The position numbers were made by a program, and so were the translations under genes. Shown one piece after another: positions 12,377 to 21,727 of a DNA stretch of 64,000 bases. The DNA comes from an uncultured Myxococcales bacterium (lineage in GTDB: Bacteria; Myxococcota_A; UBA9042): NCBI GenBank assembly GCA_903924465.1, contig CAIYBN010000143.1, forward strand, positions 1 through 64,000. Direction: 5' to 3'. The first letter of the stretch is position 1. Every line of letters begins with the position of its first letter. Below the pieces are notes generated by a model. It was not told where the DNA came from. It ran no database searches and saw only the letters and a program-made list of their open reading frames with translations.

Positions 12377-14506
12377 ATGACCAAACGCGACCGACAAACC
12401 GCCCGGCTGTTCCTGATTCTCGCGGTCGTCGCGGCGATGGCGTGTCTGGCGCACGAGCCGAGGCGTGGGCTGCTGCGACAGGTATTCGCCAACAAGACCT
12501 TCTCCGGTCAGGCGAGCCCCTGGACACTGGACCGCGTGGTGTATTTTGGCAATCCGCCGTCCATCGTTCCCGACTGGTTGCACGAAAACAGCAGCGTCCG
12601 GTGGCGTGGTTATCTCAACGTGCCACGGACGGGCAGCTACCTGCTGCGCGCAACCAGCGATGACGGCACGCAACTTTTTCTCGATAGCAAGCTGCTGCTG
12701 GACAACGCCGGTGATCACCGGCCAACCGGTGTGGAAGCCGAAATTCCGCTGACTGAAGGCCAGCATCCGCTGCGCATCGATTACACTCAGGGTGGCGGTG
12801 GCGCGCAATTCAAGCTGGAATGGCGCCTTCCGTCGGGCTACAACACCCTGGCTGTGGTGCCGGTTTCTCAATTGCTGCCGCAAGTCTCGCCGTCGATGCG
12901 GCTGTGGGATTGGGCGCTGCGGCAAGCGCCATTTTGGCTGCTGCTGGCGGCGCTGCTGGCGTGGCAGCGAGCGGCGCTGGCGTATTTCCTCCAGCAATTT
13001 CGAAGCGATCCAGACGTTCGAACGGTGGCACTGGCGGGCGCCTTCGTCACACTGCTCGGACTATCCGTGCGCTTGTGGGATCTCAACGGCGCTGGGGAAA
13101 CGTGCGACGAATGGGCGTACACAGGCGCGGGTCGCATCTATGCCGACAATCTCGTTGCAGGCATTTTCGACGCCGAGCAATGGCAAGCCAATCGCGAACA
13201 TCCAGCTGTCGGCAAGCTGTTGTACGCCGGGTGGCAATTCGCGTTCGGCGCGTCGATCGGCACCTTTCGCTGCCTGGCGGCAGTCCTCAATGCCGCCACG
13301 ATTCTCTTCACGTTCCTTGCCGGCTGGCGTTTGGGCAATGTCGTCACCGGACTGGCCGCTGGGCTGTTCTTGGCACTTCTGCCGCCGTTTATTGCCCACG
13401 GCAAGGTCGCCGGGTTGGATGCGCCGGCGGCGTTTTTCTTTACACTCAGTCTCTACTTGTTGCTGGAAGGGCTACGGTCGTCCGCCCATCGTCCGCGGAT
13501 TTTCGCCTGGCTGTCGCTGGTCGTCGGGCTGGCGGTCGCGACCAAGCTGACCAACGTCGTGGTCTTCGGTTTCGTGCTGGTTGCGTGGCCGCTGTTCACG
13601 TGGCGGGAGATTCGCCGGACCGGCGAAGTGCGGACGCCCGCTGGCCTGGCTTTCCTGCCTCTCATTGTTCCTACAGTTTTTGTGCTGACCTGGCCCTGGC
13701 TGTGGTCCAAGCCCGTGGCGCATCTCGTGACGACGCTGGGCCACTGGGGCGAACCGCCCGCGCAGCTGTTTCTCGGCACGATGGTGGAAAGGCTGCCGGT
13801 GACCTATTTCCTCGTGTGCTTTGCAGCGGTGACGCCCGTCGTCGCCGCAGTGGCTTTCGCCGCCGGCGTGTTCACCCTGGTCCGTCGCCGCGCGCGTTTC
13901 GAACGCTGGCAGATCTGGCTGCTGTGGGGCTGGTTGTTGTTGCCATTCGCCTGGTCCGTCGCCGGCTTTCGACAGGATGGCATCCGCTATGTTTACGCCG
14001 CGTTTCCGCCATTCGCGCTGTTTTGCGGCCTGGGCATCGATGGTCTCGCGCAAGCCTGCACGCGGACGTTCCAGCGCGCGCGTGTGCCCGTCGGCCGCCG
14101 CGTCATCGTGTCCATCCTGCTTTCCACGGTCGCCATCAGTCTGGCCGCCGCTGATGTGCGTATCCATCCGTATTACCTGGACTACTTCTCAGAAATGGCC
14201 GGCGGTACGAGCGGCGTCTACCAACGCAAGCTCTTTGAGACGGGCTGGTGGGGAGAAGGCAGCGATCGCGCGGAGGCGTGGCTCAACCAACACGCAACCA
14301 AAGGCGCCAGCTGGGGATTCCATGGATTGGTCGATCACGTCTTCATCCACTTGCGCAGCGACCTGCGTCAGGAGAAAACCGACCCAGACTATTGGATTCG
14401 CGCCGATCTCGGCCCTGGCAATGAAGGGATCACGGGCTACACGCGCGTGTGGACCCAACTCGCCGACGGCGCGCCAATTGTCGCCGTCTACCAACGCAAA
14501 CCGTAA
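12377..14506 (+). CDS. GT39-type membrane glycosyltransferase with N-terminal PA14-like domain
   Basis: 709 aa. One N-terminal membrane anchor (about 10-25) is followed by an extracytoplasmic PA14-like beta domain (about 40-170; RWRGYLNVPRTGSYLLRATSDDGTQLFLD compressed: the DDGTQLFLD core is diagnostic). About ten membrane helices follow. WDLNGAGETCDEWAYTG near residue 235 corresponds to the acidic first-loop motif of ArnT/PMT-type GT-C transferases, and NREHPAVGKLL follows it. Such enzymes move sugars from polyprenyl phosphate to lipids or proteins outside the membrane. The PA14 part would bind sugar. Substrate unknown; no cell-wall cluster is adjacent. Confidence 0.8.
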   Translation: MTKRDRQTARLFLILAVVAAMACLAHEPRRGLLRQVFANKTFSGQASPWTLDRVVYFGNPPSIVPDWLHENSSVRWRGYLNVPRTGSYLLRATSDDGTQLFLDSKLLLDNAGDHRPTGVEAEIPLTEGQHPLRIDYTQGGGGAQFKLEWRLPSGYNTLAVVPVSQLLPQVSPSMRLWDWALRQAPFWLLLAALLAWQRAALAYFLQQFRSDPDVRTVALAGAFVTLLGLSVRLWDLNGAGETCDEWAYTGAGRIYADNLVAGIFDAEQWQANREHPAVGKLLYAGWQFAFGASIGTFRCLAAVLNAATILFTFLAGWRLGNVVTGLAAGLFLALLPPFIAHGKVAGLDAPAAFFFTLSLYLLLEGLRSSAHRPRIFAWLSLVVGLAVATKLTNVVVFGFVLVAWPLFTWREIRRTGEVRTPAGLAFLPLIVPTVFVLTWPWLWSKPVAHLVTTLGHWGEPPAQLFLGTMVERLPVTYFLVCFAAVTPVVAAVAFAAGVFTLVRRRARFERWQIWLLWGWLLLPFAWSVAGFRQDGIRYVYAAFPPFALFCGLGIDGLAQACTRTFQRARVPVGRRVIVSILLSTVAISLAAADVRIHPYYLDYFSEMAGGTSGVYQRKLFETGWWGEGSDRAEAWLNQHATKGASWGFHGLVDHVFIHLRSDLRQEKTDPDYWIRADLGPGNEGITGYTRVWTQLADGAPIVAVYQRKP

Positions 14507-14524
14507 CGGGCGGTGCGTGGCCGG

Positions 14525-15775
14525 TCATCCGTAGATCATCTCGTCCGCCGCGTTGGCCTCGGGCGCATCGGCCGCATAGTCGCGCCCTTCTCGCTCCGGA
14601 CGCGGAGCACCGGCCTCGCGGTACCACTCATGCGCGACGATGTTCGCCATCACCTCGTTGGTACCTGTCCAGATCGAAGCCAGCCGGATATCGCGGTAAA
14701 TACGCTCCAAAGGCAGCACGTTCGTGTAGCCAATTCCGCCCACCACCTGCATCGAATTGTGCACGACTTTTTGGCACGACTCGGTGACGAACTTCTTGGT
14801 TTCCGAGACCATGCGCCGCACGCGGTTCATGTCCACGCCGTCGTCCACGGCGCGCGAGGTCGTGTAGACAAGCGACCGGCTGGCATCCAGCAGCATCGCA
14901 CCTTCCGCGACCTGAAAGCTCACGCCTTGGAAACGGTTGATCGTCTCGCCAAACGCCTTGCGCTTGGAGGTGTAGCGCGTCGCGATGTCCAGCGCTGAGC
15001 GTGCCGGGCCGATGGTCATCGCCGCGGTGCCGAGGCGTTCTGGAATCATCATCGTGTTGAACACCGGATACGCACCGTTCACCGCGCCCACGACGTTCTC
15101 CCGCGGAATCTTGACGTCGCGGAACACCAGTCGGCCGGTACCGCCGCCGCGACAGCCCATCAAGCCGTAGAGGTATTCGACTTCCACGCCAGGACCGCGG
15201 TCGACGATGAAGCACGTGATGCGCTTTTGCGGTGCCGCCGCCGGATCGGGATCGGTGCGGGCATACACGAGAAAATAGTCTGCGCCTTCCGCGCCGACGA
15301 TGAATCGCTTCTGGCCGTTGAGCAAGAAGTGGTCGCCCTTGTCCTCGGCTGTCGACGTCGCGCCAAAGAAGTCCGAGCCGCCGCGCGGTTCAGTCAGACA
15401 TTCCGCCGCGAAAATGTCGCCGCGCAACAGCGGTTTGACGTACTGCTCCTTCTGGGCATCGGTGCCGTGGAGCACGATGGCATCGCAGACCAGATCCGCG
15501 CCGACGCCGAAGACGCACGCCATCTCGTAGCTGAGGCTGCCGATTTCTTCGCTGATCGCGCACGAGGTGACCCAGTCCATGCCCTTGCCGCCCCATTTCA
15601 CCGGGTGCCGCACGCCCAACAAGTTGCGCCGGCCGGCTTCGCGCAACCATTCGCGCGGAAAACGGATCTTCTCCTCGTCCATGTCCAGAATCAGCTGGCG
15701 CGGTGTCGACTTCACGAAGTCGCGCGCCGCGTCGCGCACGCTGCGCTGCTGGTCATTCATCAGGTGATCGAACAT
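14525..15775 (-). CDS. Acyl-CoA dehydrogenase
   Basis: 416 aa FAD enzyme that introduces the alpha-beta double bond in acyl-CoA thioesters. Visible: N-terminal helical domain, AECLTEPRGGSDFFG (FAD/substrate loop), RLGTAAMTIGPARSALD and QVVGGIGYTNVLPLERIYRD with WTGTNEVM, the usual C-terminal signature. The catalytic base region fits but the chain-length class cannot be set. ATG 15775 has GAGAGG five to seven bases upstream. An AT-rich patch at 15905-15945 may contain its promoter. It stands alone, without other beta-oxidation genes. Confidence 0.9.
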   Translation of the reverse strand: MFDHLMNDQQRSVRDAARDFVKSTPRQLILDMDEEKIRFPREWLREAGRRNLLGVRHPVKWGGKGMDWVTSCAISEEIGSLSYEMACVFGVGADLVCDAIVLHGTDAQKEQYVKPLLRGDIFAAECLTEPRGGSDFFGATSTAEDKGDHFLLNGQKRFIVGAEGADYFLVYARTDPDPAAAPQKRITCFIVDRGPGVEVEYLYGLMGCRGGGTGRLVFRDVKIPRENVVGAVNGAYPVFNTMMIPERLGTAAMTIGPARSALDIATRYTSKRKAFGETINRFQGVSFQVAEGAMLLDASRSLVYTTSRAVDDGVDMNRVRRMVSETKKFVTESCQKVVHNSMQVVGGIGYTNVLPLERIYRDIRLASIWTGTNEVMANIVAHEWYREAGAPRPEREGRDYAADAPEANAADEMIYG

Positions 15776-15950
15776 CGCGCCCTCTCTGCTCGTCCGCGAG
15801 GCGGCCACGAGACCCGATTGGTGTCGCACTTCGCCGCACAATGTTGCGCCCGGCCACGGGCACGTCCGGCGGAGTGTGGACCGGCGCCAACCACCCGTCA
15901 AGTTGGATATTATTCAGCACAATTGATAGGTTAGAACGCAAACGCGCGAA

Positions 15951-16823
15951 TCAAGGCAGCTTCGGCATTGGCCAACCTTGGGCGCGGCCTTGGGCATCGA
16001 GCGGTTGATGACCGCTCAAGTGGCAGTTGTAGCACGCGGCACGACTCCGCGGCGTGTCGCCAGAATCCGGGGCATGACAGTAGTCGCACGAAGGCACAGC
16101 CGTGGCCTTTGCCTCGGGATCGAACTGCCCCTGGCCGTCTTCAATCCATTTGACGTGGCTGTCATGCGACGTGCTGCCCGGTGCGCCCATGCGGTGGCAG
16201 TCAAGGCAACCCGGCGTTGCGCCGTGGTTTTCCGACGCGATGTTGTGACACCCGCCGCAGCCCGGGTTGAACGCGCCAAAGCGGTAGTCCGCCAATTTCT
16301 GTGGTCGCACGCCGGCGAGCCACACGCGCGCGTGGCCGTTGTTGGCGCCTGCGAGCAACGTATCCGGCGCCAGCGCATCGGGCAGCCACGTGTGGCAGGT
16401 CGGTGCGCACGCATTCCCAGGCGCAAAAACGCGATTCGGCTCGGGATAGGCGAGGAATCCGTGCCCCATCCCGTCGGACGGCCGATTCGGGTGGCACATC
16501 TGACAATTCGCCAGCGCGATGTAGTCGTGGCGACCACGCGGCAGCCAGGGCAGGCCGTAGACCGTGCCGGGCGCCGGAAAGACCGGATCAACCCGCTCCA
16601 GTCCGCGGCCCTGGTTGGCCAGCCAATGCCCAGGCGGTTCCGCTTCGGCAGGATGCAAAGCGCCCAAATCGAAAAGCGAATGACACGTGGAGCAATCGCC
16701 GGGCGGGCTCGGCACGGGGGCAGTCGCGACCTCGGCATCCGACGCATCCAGTTGCGCCGCTTTGTCCGGACCGCACGCGGTGAACGCAAGTCCAAGGAGC
16801 AACCAGGCGAGGCGCGCGCTCAT
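15951..16823 (-). CDS. Heptaheme c-type cytochrome lipoprotein
   Basis: 290 aa. The N-terminus LAWLLLGLAFTACGPD is a lipoprotein signal. Seven heme-binding sites are present: CSTCH, CQMCH, CGGCH, CLDCH, CDYCH, CYNCH and one with an extra residue, CAPTCH. The ATG overlaps the stop of the upstream small-subunit gene (ATGA), and the GMC oxidoreductase gene precedes that, so the three are one operon. It most likely takes electrons from the flavoprotein into the respiratory chain or to outside acceptors. It is unrelated by eye to the triheme cytochrome of gluconate dehydrogenase. Confidence 0.85.
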   Translation of the reverse strand: MSARLAWLLLGLAFTACGPDKAAQLDASDAEVATAPVPSPPGDCSTCHSLFDLGALHPAEAEPPGHWLANQGRGLERVDPVFPAPGTVYGLPWLPRGRHDYIALANCQMCHPNRPSDGMGHGFLAYPEPNRVFAPGNACAPTCHTWLPDALAPDTLLAGANNGHARVWLAGVRPQKLADYRFGAFNPGCGGCHNIASENHGATPGCLDCHRMGAPGSTSHDSHVKWIEDGQGQFDPEAKATAVPSCDYCHAPDSGDTPRSRAACYNCHLSGHQPLDAQGRAQGWPMPKLP

Positions 16824-17404
16824 GGCATCCGTCCGTCGGTTGTGAGTTCCTGGCACACCGGCGTGCGGAACGAGAATTCCGGCACATGGCGGTAACCGAG
16901 GTTCGGACCGGGATAGCCGACGTAGTCCAAGCCCACGCCGTTGTACGCGCCGCCAAAAAACGCCGAGCGAATCGCACGATACGCCAGACGCAGCAGAGGC
17001 ATCGTCTCTTGCACCGCGACGAGCACGTCCACACGCTGATCCTGGGTCAAGGCCAGAAATGGCGCGCCGTGGAGATCCTGGCTCTGCGCATCGATAATCG
17101 TCGCAAACATGTCGGCGTACTGCAGGAAAGGAAACGTCGCGTCCAGCAGGACGTTCAGCGAACAGGCTTCGACGGCACCGGGCGAACCCTCCGGATCCGT
17201 CAACGGTCCTGGCACGATCGCATCCAGCACGGCGCTCAGCGTCTTTTCCGTATCGGTCCCGGCTGGAATGCACGCACCCTGGACGGGCTTGCGCAGAAAG
17301 CCGGGCGTGACAAATTCCGCCTCGTCCGCGCGGGCCGCGACGGCGGACAGCAAGGTCGCCAGGGACCAGCCGCCCATTTTCTCAAAGAATCGCCGACGAT
17401 CCAT
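16820..17404 (-). CDS. Tat-exported gluconate-2-dehydrogenase subunit 3-like protein
   Basis: 194 aa. It starts MDRRRFFEKMGGWSLATLL, a twin-arginine signal. The rest (LSAVLDAIVPGPLTDPEGSPGAVE ... FPFLQYADMFATII) fits the gluconate 2-dehydrogenase subunit 3 family, the small gamma subunit that escorts FAD-GMC dehydrogenases through the Tat pore. It starts 8 bp after the GMC oxidoreductase stop and overlaps the cytochrome gene. The GMC protein next door has no export signal of its own, which supports an escort role. Confidence 0.8.
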   Translation of the reverse strand: MDRRRFFEKMGGWSLATLLSAVAARADEAEFVTPGFLRKPVQGACIPAGTDTEKTLSAVLDAIVPGPLTDPEGSPGAVEACSLNVLLDATFPFLQYADMFATIIDAQSQDLHGAPFLALTQDQRVDVLVAVQETMPLLRLAYRAIRSAFFGGAYNGVGLDYVGYPGPNLGYRHVPEFSFRTPVCQELTTDGRMP

Positions 17405-17412
17405 CGGAACTC

Positions 17413-18843
17413 CTACGCTGTGAGAAAAGCCGCGATGCGTTCCGCGTTCGCGCCAATGGTGAGCGACGGGTTGACGCCTGTGCCGCCTGGCACCGACGCG
17501 CCATCGGTGACGTACAGGTTCGTCTGGCCACGCAATGCGCCGTTCATGTCACACGGTGCCCGGCCGTCGTCGTCGCCGATGCGGCAAGTGCCGAGCGGAT
17601 GGGCGTCGCCGTGCTCGAACGTGTCGCCGCCAGTCCGCAAAAGTTCCGCACCGCTCGCTTCGGCAATCGATCGCCCGACGCCGGCCACGCGGTCGATGTA
17701 GGCCTTCAGGCGATCCGTCAGCGGCAGGTCGAATTCCAACAGGCCGGCGTCGTTGACCGTCACCGTGCCTTCACCGTCCACCAGGCCAATCGCCAGCGCC
17801 GGTAGCAGATGCTGTGCATACTGGTCCCGGACGAAATGCTTGAACGCCACGCCCAGCGGCACTTTGGGCCCGTCCTGCTCCGAATACACGTCCATCGCCG
17901 CGACGAGCGCCGGCGGGCCCGCACCCGGGTGAATCGTGATGCGATGCTCCGCCCAAAACGCGTACGTGATGATGCCCGCGTTGTTACGACCCATGTACGG
18001 GTACGTCTTGGGCATCGTCGGCGGCACGCGAAACAGGAACGCTACATCGCCGTTGTTGTTCAGATTCCTGCCCACCTGCGGGTGCAAATCCGTCATCCAC
18101 GCCTTGGAGCGCAGGAGCACGGCCGGCGTTTCGAGCGCACCCGCGGCCAGAATCAACTTGTCGCCATGCACCGCGCGCGCGTGACCGTGCACGTCCGCGT
18201 AGCGCACGATCCAGCCGTCGCCGTCCTTCTCGACGTGATCGACCTTGCATTCCGTGCGAAATTCCGCGCCCAGCGCCTCAGCCTGCGGGATGTAGTTGTG
18301 GCCGAGGTGTTGCTTTTTGCCAAACGGACAGCCGCACATGCAGAAGCCACATTGGCGACAGTCGTGGATCGGATACATCGTGCGATCGGCGGTCTTGCCC
18401 ATCTTGTCGAGCATCATGCCGAACACGCCACCGCACCGCGGCACGTCACTCCAGGTGGCGCGCTCAACGGTCATGGTTTCTTCCACCTTGGCGTAGAACG
18501 GATCCATGACCGCACGCGTCACGCCGGCGGGCCACACGCGATAGTCGTTGCCATCCTTGTACTCAAAGACCTCCGACGGCGCCCGCAGCATCGCCGCCGC
18601 GTAGGTCAACGATCCGCCGCCAAGACCGCGGCCGTAGCGCAAAATGACGTGATAATCCTTGGATGTGTAGGTCGTGAACAGGCGGGCCTGGGCGCGGAAG
18701 CTCCAGTCCTGCGGGAAGCTCGCGGGCGTGGTGCGCGGGCCCTGTTCCAGCACGAGGACTTTGCGACCGGCCTGAGTCAAGCGCAGCGCGGGGATGCTCC
18801 CCCCAAAGCCGGAACCGACGATGACGACGTCGAAACCTTCCAT
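17413..18843 (-). CDS. GMC-family FAD oxidoreductase, cholesterol-oxidase-like branch
   Basis: 476 aa. FDVVIVGSGFGGS at the N-terminus is the FAD dinucleotide motif; GRGLGGGSLTYAAAM is the GMC signature; HPLGTCRIGDDDG and NPSLTIGANAERIA carry the catalytic His/Asn region. Between them is a Cys cluster, CRQCGFCMCGCP (about residue 178-190), which could hold an Fe-S centre. No signal peptide is present. It is the first gene of a three-gene operon with a Tat-targeted partner and a heptaheme cytochrome, so it probably works as a periplasmic dehydrogenase rather than an oxidase. ATG 18843 has GGAGGT six bases upstream. Substrate unknown (alcohol, sterol or sugar). Confidence 0.85.
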   Translation of the reverse strand: MEGFDVVIVGSGFGGSIPALRLTQAGRKVLVLEQGPRTTPASFPQDWSFRAQARLFTTYTSKDYHVILRYGRGLGGGSLTYAAAMLRAPSEVFEYKDGNDYRVWPAGVTRAVMDPFYAKVEETMTVERATWSDVPRCGGVFGMMLDKMGKTADRTMYPIHDCRQCGFCMCGCPFGKKQHLGHNYIPQAEALGAEFRTECKVDHVEKDGDGWIVRYADVHGHARAVHGDKLILAAGALETPAVLLRSKAWMTDLHPQVGRNLNNNGDVAFLFRVPPTMPKTYPYMGRNNAGIITYAFWAEHRITIHPGAGPPALVAAMDVYSEQDGPKVPLGVAFKHFVRDQYAQHLLPALAIGLVDGEGTVTVNDAGLLEFDLPLTDRLKAYIDRVAGVGRSIAEASGAELLRTGGDTFEHGDAHPLGTCRIGDDDGRAPCDMNGALRGQTNLYVTDGASVPGGTGVNPSLTIGANAERIAAFLTA

Positions 18844-19064
18844 GCCACACCTCCCCATTCTCGCCGCGATGCTACCACGTGCCGGAAGGGAGGCCAACCG
18901 TACCCACCTGGTTGAACCGCGCCTCAAAACGCAGCCATTGACGGTTCCACACGCTCAGTGCACAGTGCCAACGAGCACGACGGCGCGGTGGAATCGGCTC
19001 TCGAACTATCCAATGTTTCAGCGAAATCGTCTTGCGCGTGGACACCAACCGGAGCCCGGCCACC

Positions 19065-19682
19065 ATGCAGCCCACCGAGCAAGTGCTCTTCGAATCGCCA
19101 CCCGTCGGCAGAATCCGCGCGTTGACCTGGGGCGCCGCCGCGCTCATCCCGCCGGGTCTGCTGTGGAGTTCATTCATCCTGCAGCACATGACCGCGCACG
19201 AGGATTCGCCGGAGTTGGCATCGCTGACTGCGCGGATCGTCATGGCGATCTGCGTCTCAGGCTTCTGCATCGGCTTGTTCGCCGCGATGGCGCTGTACCT
19301 GACTTACTACACGACGCGATTGACGCAGCTCGCCGGGGGCCTGTTCGTCGAGGTGGAAACCCTGCGCCTTTTTGGCCGCCACGTGCGCACGTTGCCGGTC
19401 AGCCAAATCGCCAGCGCATCCTGGCACCGCGGCAAAGTGGACTATGCTTCCGGGCAGTCCGTCGATGCGCCGTGGTTTTGGGTCAAGGTCACCGGTGACA
19501 AGGGCTTCTTGCTCGACGCCCAAGGCCAATTTTTCGATGACAAAGTGCTGGACGCGCTTCTGACCGCGAACGGCGCCGCGCCCCTCAAAGGCCACGCCTG
19601 GACGTTGGTGGAAAACGCAGCGCAAGAACGAGAAGCCACCGGATACGGACCGCGGAAGTCGCGACGCCGGCACAAGTCGTGA
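19065..19682 (+). CDS. Membrane protein of unknown function
   Basis: 205 aa from ATG 19065. Two membrane helices (about 25-42 and 62-85) are followed by a soluble domain rich in beta strands (LFVEVETLRLFGRHVRTLPVSQIASASW), ending in a basic tail (RKSRRRHKS). The second half may be a PH-like fold, as in many short two-helix membrane proteins, but this is only an impression. A longer form from TTG 19032 is possible. It precedes a GMC oxidoreductase gene on the same strand by about 115 bp. Confidence 0.6.
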   Translation: MQPTEQVLFESPPVGRIRALTWGAAALIPPGLLWSSFILQHMTAHEDSPELASLTARIVMAICVSGFCIGLFAAMALYLTYYTTRLTQLAGGLFVEVETLRLFGRHVRTLPVSQIASASWHRGKVDYASGQSVDAPWFWVKVTGDKGFLLDAQGQFFDDKVLDALLTANGAAPLKGHAWTLVENAAQEREATGYGPRKSRRRHKS

Positions 19683-19798
19683 CCATCCTGTGACGTTTCG
19701 CGCGCTTTCGCGCTGTTGCCGCGAGCGCTACGATGACTCAAGCGCGATTTGGCATACCGCTGACTCGCCTGATCTGCCCCAGTTCTGGGCGAGGGCCG

Positions 19799-21727
19799 AT
19801 GCATCCGACCGAACTACATGCCATCGTTGCCGCAGCTGCGGATGCCCTTTTGCCGCCAGGTTCTGCCGCGTCGGACGACGCATTGCCGGGTGCCGAGGAG
19901 TTGGACGTCGCGACGCGGGTCCTGGCACTGCTCGGCCACCTGCCCATCGTGCATCAACGCCTGCTGCGGGCCGGGCTGTGGCTGCTGGAACGCGTGCCGT
20001 GGCTGCGCCTGCAGCCGCGCTTTTCCCGTCTTGATCGGACGCAACGGGCGGCGTGGCTTCAAACGCTGGAGAACGTGTCGCCGCTGACCGCGCGCTGCCT
20101 CCTGCCGATCAAGATGCTCGTGATGGGTGCATATCTGGAAGCGCCGACGGTCGCGCAACTGTTGGACGTTGGCAACGGCCAAAAAGTGCCATTGGCAGAG
20201 CCGCTGCCGCCGGTCCAGCACCTGCCGGTGCAACGGCCGGAGGCGTTGCCGAGGCAGTTCCATGCCGAGTTTGATGTCGTGGTCATTGGCTCCGGCGCAG
20301 GCGCGGCGCCGCTTGCGCGGACGTTGGCAGGCGCCGGTTGGGCCGTGGCGCTTGTTGAGGAAGGCGACTCGCATACCCGGGACGAATTCACGGCGCGGCC
20401 GCTGGATCGCATGCCGCTGCTCTACCGCGACGCCGGAGCGACGGTGACGTTGGGCAACCCCGTCGTGCTCCTGCCGATTGGTCGCGCCGTTGGCGGAACA
20501 ACTGTCGTGAATTCAGGCACGTGCCTGCGCACGCCCGATCGAGTTGTCGCTGGCTGGCAGGAATCCTTCGCCAGCGGACTGTCGCCCGAAGCACTCGCTG
20601 CGTACTATGGCGAAGTCGAACATACACTGGAGGTTGCACCCGCATCGTGGTCCGTGATGGGCGGCAATGCGGCGACCATTCGCCGTGGCGTCGAGGCGCT
20701 GGGATTGGCCGGACGACCGCTGCCGCGTAACGCACCGCAGTGCCACGGTGCGGGCCAATGTGCGGCCGGATGCCCGACGGACGCCAAGCGCGGCGTGCAC
20801 TTGAATTACTTGCCGCAGGCGGTGCAGGCCGGAGCGACGATCTTCGCGCGCGCACGTGCCGACGTCGTGATCCGCGAAGGCGGCCGCGCCGTCGCCGTCC
20901 AAGGTCGTTTTCGCGCCACGGACGGCACGTTGGGCGGGCACTTTGAACTGCGGGCACGACGCGGCGTGGTCGTGGCTGCCGGAGCCATTGGCACGCCAGG
21001 TCTACTGCGCGCTTCCGGTGTGTCTTCGGCAGCGCTGGGGCGGCACCTGCGTATCCATCCGGCAACGGGCGTGACCGGCCGCTTTCCCCACGAGATCCGG
21101 GCCTGGCGCGGTGTGCTGCAGAGCTACCTCATCGAAACGCTCGCGGAAGACGGTGTGCTGATGGAGGCCACTTTTCCGCCGCCGAGCCTCGGCTACGCGG
21201 AAGCTGGAATGACGCTGGACGGCCATGGCCGCAAGGAACTGCTCGGCCACATCGGCCAACTGGCCACGCTGGGGCTGCTGGTCTCGGACACCTCCGAGGG
21301 GCGGCTTCTGCACATCGGCCGCGATCGGTCGCCGCTGCTGTTTTACAACTTGAATGACGCCGACCGCTACCGAACGCTGCGCGGAATGAAGCTGGCGGCG
21401 GAAATCCTGCTGGCGGCGGGCGCCACCGAGGTGGTGCCGATGCTGGAAGGCGTGGGGCCGCTGCGTTCGCGGGCCGAAGTCGCGGCGTGCTTTTCGCGCG
21501 ACTGGCCGGCATCGCGTTTGCAGCTGTCTGCCTATCACCCGATGGGCACTGCGCGGATCGGCAAGCCGGGGCAAGGGGTCGTCGATGGCTGGGGCGCGGT
21601 GCACGGCGTCCAGCGTCTGGTCGTGTGCGATGCCTGCGTGTTTCCGACCTCGCTAACCGTCAATCCGCAAGTGACCATCATGGCTTTTGCCCACCGCGCG
21701 GCGGAACGCATCCTGGAGACGTGGTAA
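19799..21727 (+). CDS. GMC-family oxidoreductase, long-chain alcohol oxidase-like
   Basis: 642 aa from ATG 19799, which has GAGGG upstream; ATG 19733 would add 22 residues. The first 150 residues are helical (HQRLLRAGLWLLERVPWL) as in fatty-alcohol oxidases, where a subunit-3-like domain is fused in front. The FAD motif FDVVVIGSGAGAAPLARTLAG follows at about 165. GRAVGGTTVVNSGTCLRTP is the GMC signature. CHGAGQCAAGCPTDAKRG is typical of this branch, and the end AYHPMGTARIGKPGQGVVD plus NPQVTIMAFAHRAAERI carries the catalytic His. Predicted to oxidise a long-chain alcohol. Its stop shares one base with the start of the next gene, so the two are coupled. Confidence 0.83.
   Translation: MHPTELHAIVAAAADALLPPGSAASDDALPGAEELDVATRVLALLGHLPIVHQRLLRAGLWLLERVPWLRLQPRFSRLDRTQRAAWLQTLENVSPLTARCLLPIKMLVMGAYLEAPTVAQLLDVGNGQKVPLAEPLPPVQHLPVQRPEALPRQFHAEFDVVVIGSGAGAAPLARTLAGAGWAVALVEEGDSHTRDEFTARPLDRMPLLYRDAGATVTLGNPVVLLPIGRAVGGTTVVNSGTCLRTPDRVVAGWQESFASGLSPEALAAYYGEVEHTLEVAPASWSVMGGNAATIRRGVEALGLAGRPLPRNAPQCHGAGQCAAGCPTDAKRGVHLNYLPQAVQAGATIFARARADVVIREGGRAVAVQGRFRATDGTLGGHFELRARRGVVVAAGAIGTPGLLRASGVSSAALGRHLRIHPATGVTGRFPHEIRAWRGVLQSYLIETLAEDGVLMEATFPPPSLGYAEAGMTLDGHGRKELLGHIGQLATLGLLVSDTSEGRLLHIGRDRSPLLFYNLNDADRYRTLRGMKLAAEILLAAGATEVVPMLEGVGPLRSRAEVAACFSRDWPASRLQLSAYHPMGTARIGKPGQGVVDGWGAVHGVQRLVVCDACVFPTSLTVNPQVTIMAFAHRAAERILETW

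Noticed and set aside
17413..18843. Naming the GMC protein gluconate dehydrogenase or cholesterol oxidase
   Set aside because: Subunit pattern resembles the first and sequence the second; substrate cannot be set from sequence.
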